Origin: Actinomyces bovis
GTDB lineage: Bacteria; Actinomycetota; Actinomycetes; Actinomycetales; Actinomycetaceae
Assembly (NCBI RefSeq): GCF_900444995.1
Contig: NZ_UAPQ01000001.1
Location: 558,001-622,000, forward strand
Direction: 5' to 3'
Length of the DNA: 64,000 nucleotides
Below the pieces are notes generated by a model, which searched no databases, was not told the DNA's origin, and saw nothing but the letters and a program-made list of their open reading frames with translations. Below, in pieces: positions 57,288-64,000 of this stretch. A program made the position numbers and the translations under genes. How positions within the stretch are numbered: position 1 is the stretch's first letter; the number at the start of each line of letters is the position of its first letter.

Positions 57288-57324
57288 GACGGCGTAGCTC
57301 GGCGCGGGGCCGGGCTACGCCGTC
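57288..57324 (-). other. Hairpin in the rpsK-rpoA gap
   Basis: GACGGCGTAGC pairs with GCTACGCCGTC around a 15-base GC-rich loop, just after the rpsK stop on the minus strand. No T-run follows. It occupies the position where rpsD lies in many actinobacteria. It could be a partial terminator or a processing site. Confidence 0.5.
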
Positions 57325-57337
57325 GAGGCTGGGTCGT

Positions 57338-57739
57338 TCAGACGTGGCGACGCTTGGTGGGGCGGCAGCCGTTGTGCGCCTGGGGGGTGACGTCCGTGAT
57401 GGAGCCGACCTCAAGGCCTGCGGCCTGGAGGGAGCGGATCGCGGTTTCACGGCCTGGGCCGGGGCCCTTGACGAATACGTCAACCTTCTTCATGCCGTGC
57501 TCCTGGGCGCGGCGGGCGGCAGCCTCAGCCGCGAGCTGGGCGGCGTAGGGGGTGGACTTGCGGGAGCCCTTGAAGCCGACCTGGCCAGAGGAGGCCCAGG
57601 AGATTACGGCGCCATTCGGGTCCGTGAGGGACACGATGGTGTTGTTGAAGGTGGACTTGATGTAGGCGTGGCCGTGGGTGACGTTCTTCCGGTCCTTGCG
57701 ACGCGGCTTGCGCACGGCGGTGCGAGTCTTGGGAGGCAT
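57338..57739 (-). CDS. rpsK: 30S ribosomal protein S11
   Basis: A 133-residue S11 with [63 protein letters not shown] and the C-terminal [10 protein letters not shown]. The length is normal. It is 66 bp downstream of rpsM. Confidence 0.97.
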   Translation of the reverse strand: MPPKTRTAVRKPRRKDRKNVTHGHAYIKSTFNNTIVSLTDPNGAVISWASSGQVGFKGSRKSTPYAAQLAAEAAARRAQEHGMKKVDVFVKGPGPGRETAIRSLQAAGLEVGSITDVTPQAHNGCRPTKRRHV

Positions 57740-57805
57740 TTTTCCTTCTTGTGGTGAGGTCGTCGGTCCGTGCCGGGGCTAGGTGCCCGGCGCCTGGATT
57801 ACTGC

Positions 57806-58180
57806 TTACTTGGCCTTCTTCTTGCCGGCCACGGTGCGCTTGGGGCCCTTGCGGGTGCGCGCATTGGTCTTGGTGCGCTGGCCGTGCACCGGCAGGTGGC
57901 GGCGGTGGCGCAGGCCCTGGTAGCAGCCGATCTCAACCTTGCGGCGGATGTCAGCCTGAACCTCACGGCGGAGGTCACCCTCGACCTGGTAGTTGGCGTC
58001 GATGTGGGTGCGGAGCTTGACCAGCTCGTCCTCGGTGAGGTCCTTGACGCGGGTGTCAGGGTTGACGCCCGTTGCCTTGAGGGTCTCGTCCGCGCGGGTG
58101 CGGCCGATACCAAAAATGTAGGTGAGTGCGATCTCGACCCGCTTCTCACGGGGGAGGTCGACACCGGAAATACGTGCCAC
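57806..58180 (-). CDS. rpsM: 30S ribosomal protein S13
   Basis: A 124-residue S13. [27 protein letters not shown], split by the usual helices, [20 protein letters not shown] and the Lys-rich C-terminus are diagnostic. It lies in the order rpmJ-rpsM-rpsK. The 160 bp upstream, to rpmJ, include no gene. Confidence 0.97.
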   Translation of the reverse strand: MARISGVDLPREKRVEIALTYIFGIGRTRADETLKATGVNPDTRVKDLTEDELVKLRTHIDANYQVEGDLRREVQADIRRKVEIGCYQGLRHRRHLPVHGQRTKTNARTRKGPKRTVAGKKKAK

Positions 58181-58341
58181 GGTGGTGGTTCTCCTGTGTG
58201 CTCCCGGAGGTCGTCACCCACTCCCTCCGCCTTATTTTTAGACGGCCCCGGCCTCCGAGAACCGGGGGTTGTGAGCGCGGGGCTCACTGGGGTGGATGCT
58301 TGAGTTGTGGCCACTGGCTAGGTGGCCTGCAGGCTCGGGGT

Positions 58342-58455
58342 TCAGCCCTGGCGCTGCTTGTGCCGCGGGTTCGTGCAGATGACCATGACGCGGTTGTGGC
58401 GACGAATCACCTTGCAGCTGTCACAGATCTTCTTGACGCTCGGCTTGACCTTCAT
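58342..58455 (-). CDS. rpmJ: 50S ribosomal protein L36
   Basis: A 37-residue L36 of the zinc-binding (C+) type. [19 protein letters not shown] carries two of the metal cysteines, and [11 protein letters not shown] supplies the third cysteine and the histidine. It is 34 bp downstream of infA. The start at 58455 gives the fixed family length. Confidence 0.96.
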   Translation of the reverse strand: MKVKPSVKKICDSCKVIRRHNRVMVICTNPRHKQRQG

Positions 58456-58489
58456 GATGTTCCTCCACCAGCCCTGTGGGACTGGCTTG

Positions 58490-58711
58490 TCACTTGTACC
58501 GATAGACGATGCGACCGCGGGTGAGGTCGTAGGGGCTGAGCTCCACAACCACGCGGTCCTCAGGCAGGATACGGATGTAGTGCTGCCGCATCTTTCCGGA
58601 GATATGCGCGAGCACTACGTGCCCGTTGCTCAGCTCCACCCGGAACATCGCGTTGGGGAGGGCCTCGACGACCGATCCTTCGACCTCGATGACGCCGTCC
58701 TTTTTGGCCAT
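58490..58711 (-). CDS. infA: Translation initiation factor IF-1
   Basis: A 73-residue S1-fold protein. [20 protein letters not shown] at the N-terminus, [19 protein letters not shown] and the C-terminal [15 protein letters not shown] are standard. It binds the ribosomal A site during initiation. The 180-bp gap to the sipW gene includes the likely promoter of the infA-rpmJ-rpsM-rpsK genes, but no clear boxes stand out. Confidence 0.96.
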   Translation of the reverse strand: MAKKDGVIEVEGSVVEALPNAMFRVELSNGHVVLAHISGKMRQHYIRILPEDRVVVELSPYDLTRGRIVYRYK

Positions 58712-58895
58712 GTTCCTTCTCGGTACTTTCTCGCTCGAGTTTCCCGGCGACGACGCCGCCGGGGGATCGTCCACCTGCCCCGCCACTCCCCCGGCTGGTC
58801 AGTGACCAGCGCGCAGGCGCGCCGAAGCAAGGACAGACGTCCGGCTGCTAACTCTATGCCAGGGCTTGGCTGCACCACCATCTGCACTGGGGCGC

Positions 58896-59825
58896 TCAGG
58901 CGGTGGTTCCTGCCACACTGCGCTGCTCCCGACGCCGTAGTCGCCGTCGTTCCACCAGGATTCCGGCGCCCTCCCACAGGGCGTATAGGCCTAGTCCCCC
59001 AGCTGCAACCGTGCGCCAAGCGGCCTTCGCAGAGGGGTCCAAAAACACCAACACACGCCCTAAAAAGGGCAGGTGGTAACGCAGGATTCCGCGAATCTGC
59101 TTGGGTTTAATCCACCCGGGGTCTGGTGCTCCATTGGCATCGCCCTGGATGCGGTAGTTGGAGGTGCCGTCCTCAGCAGCCTGAAGACCCACGATGCGGT
59201 GAGTGATCAGCACATCCGAGCCTGCTTCAGGTAGATAGGTAACCACCGTGCCAAGCGGTAGGTGACTGGCCTCTTCCAAACTCACTGACCGCACCGCGAT
59301 TAGGGAACCCGGGGGGATACCGGGACTCATGGAGCCGGTCAGGACGGTCAAAGGCACCCAGCCCATGAAGGCAGGCACCAGGGAGACTGCGCCGATCACC
59401 GCGATCACCGTCAGCCCCAGCAGGATTTCAATCGTGGAGACAAGCAGCGCCAGCGGTCCCGTGGGTTTAGGTCGGGGTAGCCGACGGCGGGGTTCGGGCC
59501 GCCCCGGCAGTGGCACCACCTTTCGCCACTGTGGTCCCTCAGTGGCGTGGGTGGCCAGGCTGCGCGGGGCAGGAGCACTGGACGCAGCCGCCTTGCCGGG
59601 CGCTGGCGCGGGGCGGAGGGAAGTGGCAGTGCCGTGCAGCGCGTCTCTGTGCACTGGCGCCTCGTGCCTGCGGTTGGCGCGCGTGACCTGGTAACGCCGA
59701 GGGGAACCTACCCCACTCCACCTGGCAGCACTGCGCAATCGCTGCTTTGGTGCACTTTCGGACAACCTAGGACCGGACCAGTAATAGGGCAGGAGGTTCT
59801 CCTCATCACCTGCTGATGCAGGCAT
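58896..59825 (-). CDS. sipW: SipW-type (S26B) signal peptidase I
   Basis: A 309-residue signal peptidase of the archaeal/ER type. The nucleophile serine is in VLTGSMSPGIPPGSLIAV, and histidine, not lysine, is the general base in DVLITHRIVGLQ. Membrane segments lie at about residues 135-160 and near the C-terminus. The first 120 residues are Pro/Arg-rich and probably cytoplasmic. AAGGAGG eight bases upstream fixes the ATG at 59825. It follows the exported-protein gene in the same direction and is the likely processing enzyme for it. Confidence 0.86.
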   Translation of the reverse strand: MPASAGDEENLLPYYWSGPRLSESAPKQRLRSAARWSGVGSPRRYQVTRANRRHEAPVHRDALHGTATSLRPAPAPGKAAASSAPAPRSLATHATEGPQWRKVVPLPGRPEPRRRLPRPKPTGPLALLVSTIEILLGLTVIAVIGAVSLVPAFMGWVPLTVLTGSMSPGIPPGSLIAVRSVSLEEASHLPLGTVVTYLPEAGSDVLITHRIVGLQAAEDGTSNYRIQGDANGAPDPGWIKPKQIRGILRYHLPFLGRVLVFLDPSAKAAWRTVAAGGLGLYALWEGAGILVERRRLRRREQRSVAGTTA

Positions 59826-59976
59826 GGGCACCTCCTTGTGATTGCGGCATGGGCCTGTCCGCCTGTGGCTCACGGCCCAGCATGGAAGATACCTGGAACT
59901 GCACCAACCCCAGAATGGCATCTGCTTTGACGCAGGTGCCGCGCCGCAATTCAGCCTGCCGGGGCTACAGACGAGC

Positions 59977-60010
59977 CTCGGGCCGACGCTCACAGGAGCG
60001 TCGGCCCGAG
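59977..60010 (-). terminator. Perfect hairpin between the exported-protein gene and sipW
   Basis: A 15-bp perfect stem (CTCGGGCCGACGCTC with its complement) closes on ACAG. It lies 33 bp after the exported-protein stop. As in several signal-peptidase/substrate pairs it could let the substrate be made in excess of the peptidase by partial termination. Confidence 0.7.
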
Positions 60011-60043
60011 GGACTTAGATCAGTCGTTGTTCAAAGGAATGGC

Positions 60044-60694
60044 TCAGGGCGCGGGGATCGGCGCGCCGGGGCGGTCGTGCTGCTCGAGCACCAGCTTGAT
60101 GTCGCCCAAGGGGATAGCCCGGTTCTGCTCACCATCGGAGGGCTTGTGCCAGCCTTCACCATGAGTCGGACCGGTGGGCAGGTTCTCCGGCAGGGCGGAA
60201 CCAGAGTTCTCACCGCCGACCTCGTCCTTGCCGCCCTTGTGGTAAACGAAGGTGGCCTTGACGGTGCACTCCTTGCCGTTCTGCGCCTCGGTCAGGAAGG
60301 ATAGGTTGGCGCCGTCAGCGCAGTCGGTCTCGTAGCTGGCGGTCAGGCCCTTGGGCAGAGTGCCAGCGGAGTTCTGCGCAGCAAAGGTGGCCACCAGGTT
60401 CTTACCGACGATCTCCACCTTGACGTGCTTGGTCAGGGTCACGACGTCACCCGGAACCAGCTTGTCCTTGGCGGGGTCGAAGGTGGCCGAAGGCTCAGCG
60501 TCGGTGCCCTCGGTCTGGGTGTTGATGAGCCAGACGTCAGGCTTGTCTGAGTCCAGGATGCGCAGGCTACCGGTGTTAACCGTGCCGGTGGTGACCGGCT
60601 TCTCGTCGTACCAGCGAGCGAAGGTAGCGCCAGAGCCAGCCAGGAGCGCCAGAGCGGCGCCACCGGCGATCAGAGCGCGGGAAGTGCGGGACAT
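60044..60694 (-). CDS. Exported protein with alternate-type signal peptide (likely SipW substrate)
   Basis: A 216-residue secreted protein. The N-terminus SRTSRALIAGGAALALLAGS is followed by GATFARWYDEK, the mark of the alternate-type signal peptide cut by SipW-like enzymes. The mature part is acidic with a possible beta-sandwich, as in TasA/CalY-like fibre proteins, and holds two cysteines (ETDCADG and GKECTVKA) for a disulfide bond. The C-terminus is Pro-rich (RPGAPIPAP). No LPXTG anchor is seen. Its surface-fibre role is inferred from the signal peptide and the sipW neighbour. Confidence 0.75.
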   Translation of the reverse strand: MSRTSRALIAGGAALALLAGSGATFARWYDEKPVTTGTVNTGSLRILDSDKPDVWLINTQTEGTDAEPSATFDPAKDKLVPGDVVTLTKHVKVEIVGKNLVATFAAQNSAGTLPKGLTASYETDCADGANLSFLTEAQNGKECTVKATFVYHKGGKDEVGGENSGSALPENLPTGPTHGEGWHKPSDGEQNRAIPLGDIKLVLEQHDRPGAPIPAP

Positions 60695-60890
60695 AGGTTG
60701 CCTCCTTGCGACCTTATGATGGGAATGGGGTGCGAACGATCATAGCCGTTCACTGGGGTAAACCTACCGCGCAAGCGATCCGAGACACAAGCTGAGCCGG
60801 TCCTTGATCGACCACAAAAGCCGCAAACTTGTCTGGCCGCTACAGCCCGGTTAGCCCGACAGGACCCAGGCCCTAGCCCCACCGCAGCAC

Positions 60891-61769
60891 TCAGCAGGGC
60901 TTGGGCTCAATGCCATAGGGCGCTAAACCCTCCACCCCGCCGTCTGGAGCGGTGAGCACCCACACTCCCCCGGGCACAATCGCCACCGTGTGTTCCCACT
61001 GAGCCGCGCGCGACCCATCGGCAGTTACTACCGTCCAACCATCGGGAAGCTCCCGCACTTTCCCACTGCCAGCCGTAAGCATAGGCTCCACTGCCAGCAC
61101 CATGCCCGGGCGCAGTTTGGGACCCTTGCGCTTGACGGAGTAGTTGAGCACGTCGGGCGGCATATGCATGGCGGTGCCAATGCCGTGCCCCACGTAGTCC
61201 TCCAGGATTCCCAGCTCCACGCCTTCCTCCTGAGCCACCTGTTCCACCCGCGCTTCTACGGCGTCGCCCACCGCATTCAGGCAGGCAGCACGCCCCTTGG
61301 CCTCCCCGCTGACGGCGCGGGCAATCGCCGCGATTGCATCCCACAGGGCGGCCCGGGTGGCAGTGTCTAAAATCCGGTCCGAATTGTTGGCGTACTGCCC
61401 ACCCACCACAGTGGTGAAGGCGGCGTCACCATGCCACTGCGTGCCATCCGGGTCGGTTAGGTAGGCGCCGCAGTCAAAGGTGACCAGGTCGCCCTTTTGG
61501 AGCACTCGGGGGCCGGGGATGCCGTGCACCACCTCATCGTTGACGGAAATGCAGACGGTGGCTGGGTAGTCGTAGTAGCCCAGGAAGTTGGAGCGAGCGC
61601 CCGCGGCCTCAATGGTGGCGGCGCTGACGGCGTCGAGCTCAGCGGTGGTCACTCCGGCGGCCACGGCCTCGCGCAGGGCTTTGTGAATGTCGGCGACGAC
61701 GAGCCCAGCTTTGCGCATCTTGCGCACCTGCTCCGGCGTCTTGATCTGAATCTGCTCGCGTCCCAGCAC
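60891..61769 (-). CDS. map: Methionine aminopeptidase, type I
   Basis: A 292-residue enzyme that removes the start methionine from nascent proteins. ICISVNDEVVHGIPG, VTFDCGAYLTDPDGTQWHGDAA, YVGHGIGTAMHMPPDVLNY and LAVEPML supply the five metal ligands. AAGGA lies six bases ahead of the GTG at 61769. It follows adk in the order secY-adk-map. It is separated from infA by the SipW pair. Confidence 0.94.
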   Translation of the reverse strand: MLGREQIQIKTPEQVRKMRKAGLVVADIHKALREAVAAGVTTAELDAVSAATIEAAGARSNFLGYYDYPATVCISVNDEVVHGIPGPRVLQKGDLVTFDCGAYLTDPDGTQWHGDAAFTTVVGGQYANNSDRILDTATRAALWDAIAAIARAVSGEAKGRAACLNAVGDAVEARVEQVAQEEGVELGILEDYVGHGIGTAMHMPPDVLNYSVKRKGPKLRPGMVLAVEPMLTAGSGKVRELPDGWTVVTADGSRAAQWEHTVAIVPGGVWVLTAPDGGVEGLAPYGIEPKPC

Positions 61770-61898
61770 AGTTTTTCCTTCAGGGTTGGTCTTATTGGAC
61801 AGGTACTCCTCAGGGCGCTCAGCTAATGCCTGCCGGAGGATTCGTAGTAACAACGACGACGGGCCGCCCGCCATGCGAACGACCCGCCATCAGTGTGC

Positions 61899-62483
61899 TC
61901 AGGCGCTTACCCCAGCCTTTGCCAGGGCCTTCATAATGCGCTCAGTGACCTGGTCGATCTCGCCCATGCCATCCACGCGCACCAGCAGTCCTTTGGCTTC
62001 GTAGAGGGCAGCCAGCGGCTCGGTCTGCTCAGCGTAGACCTCTAGGCGGCGGCGGATGACGGGCTCGGTGTCATCGGCCCGGTTCTGCTCGGTGGCCCGT
62101 TTGAGGAGGCGCTCCACCACGGCTTCAGGGTCCGCGGTGATCTCCAGAACCACGTCCAGAGCTTGACCGGCATCCGCGAGCATCTGGTCCAGCTCGTGAA
62201 CCTGGGCCTCGGTGCGCGGGTAGCCGTCCAGCAGGAAGCCCGCCGCGGCGTCGTCCTGGGCGATGCGGTCCTTGACCATGGCGTTGGTGACGGCGTCCGG
62301 GACGTATTCGCCCTTGTCCATATAGGCCTTGGCCTGCACGCCCAGCGGGGTGGCACCGGCGACGTTGGCGCGGAAGATGTCTCCGGTGGAGATCGCGGGA
62401 ATGCTTAGACGCTCTGAGATACGGGCGGCCTGGGTGCCCTTGCCAGCCCCGGGAGGGCCGAGTAGAACCATGCGTGCGGTCAT
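61899..62483 (-). CDS. adk: Adenylate kinase (short-lid form)
   Basis: A 194-residue kinase that balances ATP, ADP and AMP. The P-loop is VLLGPPGAGKGTQAARISERL, split by the fold, with SIPAISTGDIFRANV and FLLDGYPRTEAQVHELD as substrate loops. The lid is the short type. Its ATG overlaps the secY stop by four bases (ATGA). Confidence 0.95.
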   Translation of the reverse strand: MTARMVLLGPPGAGKGTQAARISERLSIPAISTGDIFRANVAGATPLGVQAKAYMDKGEYVPDAVTNAMVKDRIAQDDAAAGFLLDGYPRTEAQVHELDQMLADAGQALDVVLEITADPEAVVERLLKRATEQNRADDTEPVIRRRLEVYAEQTEPLAALYEAKGLLVRVDGMGEIDQVTERIMKALAKAGVSA

Positions 62484-63781
62484 GAGAGGAATCCTTCGTA
62501 GTGGCGCTGCTGCAGCTGGGAGTTGATCTCCTTAACGGTCTGCAAACCAACGCCAACCATAATCAAGATCGTGGTTCCACCAAAGGGCAGCGCCTGCGAC
62601 AGGCCCAGCCAGATGACGGCCAGGGTCGGGATCATGGCCAGGATCACCAGGTACAGCGAGCCGGCGGTTGTCACGCGGTTGATGACGTAGCTGAGGTAGC
62701 GGACGGTGGGCTCTCCGGCGCGGATACCTGGGATGAAGCCCCCGTACTTCTTCATATTGTCTGCGATCTCCTCCGGGTTGAAGGTGATGGCGGTGTAGAA
62801 GAAGGCGAAGAACAGGATCAGAACCGCGTAGGCCACCAGGTAGACCGTGTCTGTCTGCCGCAGATTGTTGGCGATCCAGTTGGTCCAGCTGTGGTTGCCG
62901 TCCACGAACTGCGTGATCAGCTGTGGCATGGCCAGGATGGAGGAGGCGAAGATGACGGGGATAACGCCGGCGGTGTTGATCTTGATCGGGATGTAGGTGG
63001 TGGAGCCGCCGTACTGGCGGCGCCCGATCATCCGCTTGGCGTACTGCACCGGGATGCGGCGAGTGGCTTGCTCCACGTAGACGACGGCGAGTGTGGCTAC
63101 CAGCACCACGGCTACAACGATCAGGAACTTGGAGATGCCGCCGTTGCCTCCGGCGATGGAGATCATATTGGCGGGGAACTGGGCGATGATCGAAGTGAAG
63201 ATCAGCAGGGACATGCCGTTGCCGATGCCGTGCTCGGTGATGATCTCTCCCAGCCACATGATCAGGCCGGTGCCTGCGGTCATAGTGATGATCATCAGGA
63301 TCATGGTCATCGGGGTGGCGTTGGGGACCACGGGCACCTTACAGGCGCCAAACAGGGCGTTGGGGCCGGTGCTGGTGGCGGTGGCCACGATGGTGGAGGA
63401 CTGCAGCAAGCCCAGGGCGATGGTCAGGTAGCGCGTGTACTCGGTTAGTTTGGCGTTACCGGCCTGCCCCTCCTTGTGCAGCTCCTCAAAGCGGGGGATC
63501 ACCACGCGCAGCAGCTGGATGATGATGGAGGCGGTGATGTAGGGCATGATGCCCAGCGCAAAAACGCTCAGCTGGAGCAGCGCACCACCGGAGAAAATAT
63601 TGATGAGGTTGACCAGCCCAGAATCTTCAGCCTGGCCTATGCAGGTCTTGACGTTCTTCAGGGAGACGCCCGGGGTGGGGACGACTGAGCCGAGGCGGAA
63701 CAACGCCATGATGCTAAGGGTGAAGAGGAGCTTCTTCCTCAGGTCGGGCGTTTTGAACGCCTGCACAAAAGCGCTGAGCAC
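62480..63781 (-). CDS. secY: Protein translocase subunit SecY
   Basis: A 433-residue channel protein of the Sec translocon with ten membrane helices. LFTLSIMALFRLGSVVPTPGV marks helix 1, the plug region follows, and NPEEIADNMKKYGGFIPGIRAG is the conserved cytoplasmic loop. The GTG at 63781 has AGGAG five bases ahead; the open frame extends upstream without similarity. It is the start of the secY-adk-map run. The remaining bases to the right edge (63869-64000) show no gene. Confidence 0.95.
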   Translation of the reverse strand: MLSAFVQAFKTPDLRKKLLFTLSIMALFRLGSVVPTPGVSLKNVKTCIGQAEDSGLVNLINIFSGGALLQLSVFALGIMPYITASIIIQLLRVVIPRFEELHKEGQAGNAKLTEYTRYLTIALGLLQSSTIVATATSTGPNALFGACKVPVVPNATPMTMILMIITMTAGTGLIMWLGEIITEHGIGNGMSLLIFTSIIAQFPANMISIAGGNGGISKFLIVVAVVLVATLAVVYVEQATRRIPVQYAKRMIGRRQYGGSTTYIPIKINTAGVIPVIFASSILAMPQLITQFVDGNHSWTNWIANNLRQTDTVYLVAYAVLILFFAFFYTAITFNPEEIADNMKKYGGFIPGIRAGEPTVRYLSYVINRVTTAGSLYLVILAMIPTLAVIWLGLSQALPFGGTTILIMVGVGLQTVKEINSQLQQRHYEGFLS

Positions 63782-64000
63782 TCGGACTCCTGTGGTCTGC
63801 TGTTGGGCTGTACTGCCGACCGCATGCGGTGTTTTGCGCATGCTTGCGGCAGTCGGGAAAAGGCGCACGTCACGCCGCCGCTACCCTACCCCGACTGTGC
63901 CGTATTGATGAACTCGCGAGGCTCCAAGCAGATCACATAACGACGACGTCGCCGCTGCTGGCCAAGCTGTTTGAAGACACGAAACCGCGCGAGCGATGCG

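Noticed and set aside
63869-64000. Possible start of another ribosomal gene at the right edge
   Set aside because: The last 132 bases hold no convincing start, stop or conserved coding segment; rplO would lie outside.

Overview
The window reads as chromosomal DNA of a high-G+C Gram-positive bacterium (Actinobacteria). The support is a WhiB regulator, LysX (lysyl-phosphatidylglycerol synthase fused to lysyl-tRNA synthetase), paired GuaB/GuaB3 proteins, a GroES under a CIRCE element, GTG starts with GTGA/ATGA stop-start overlaps, and a five-helix SdhC. The gene content fits the Actinomyces/Schaalia group best, but that is an inference from gene content, not a measured phylogeny. I saw no tRNA, rRNA or CRISPR array.

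Region 1 (1-16.3 kb) is a myo-inositol catabolism locus. iolC, an IolJ-type aldolase gene, iolB and iolD form a tight minus-strand operon, followed by mmsA/iolA. A divergent GntR-family regulator, a transaldolase-like gene, iolG and a LacI-family regulator lie on the plus strand. No iolE (inosose dehydratase) is in the window; a promoter and ribosome binding site at the left edge point to another minus-strand gene just outside it. Four near-palindromic sites of the form TTGTCnnnACA(A/T) lie in the intergenic regions of this locus (104, 1922, 10111, 12861) and are probably the binding sites of the GntR regulator.

A foreign segment of about 3.3 kb splits the iol operon between iolD and mmsA. 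It is bounded by a 46-bp perfect direct repeat (49 of 50 bp with the stop codon) made from the 3' end of iolD. It carries an AlbA_2-domain ATP-binding/HTH protein, a decayed Shedu (DUF4263) anti-phage nuclease gene and a fragment resembling the C-terminus of a BREX PglX methyltransferase. A zeta-toxin pair sits between gntR and the transaldolase gene.

Region 2 (16.5-30.6 kb) holds the pta-ackA acetate pathway, an RNase HI, a HipB antitoxin gene overlapping a drastically deleted hipA, a DUF4411 PIN/ImmA-IrrE pair, HPr, guaB3, a DnaQ-type exonuclease, guaB, whiB, groES, a DUF218 protein and a THUMP-like methyltransferase.

Region 3 (30.7-47.1 kb) is the t6A/cell-wall precursor region: tsaD, then (after a TetR-type regulator and sdhCAB) rimI, tsaB, a membrane protein, tsaE, alr and nnrD, with acpS divergent, followed by glmS, coaA and glmM.

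Region 4 (47.2-63.8 kb) is translation and secretion: rpsI-rplM, truA, then a plus-strand block (ROK kinase, lysX, DUF998 protein, alpha/beta hydrolase) that separates truA from rplQ-rpoA-rpsK-rpsM-rpmJ-infA. A SipW-type signal peptidase and its likely exported substrate come next, inserted before map-adk-secY. L17 has a long C-terminal extension ending in a sunset-like domain, and rpsD is missing from its usual actinobacterial place.
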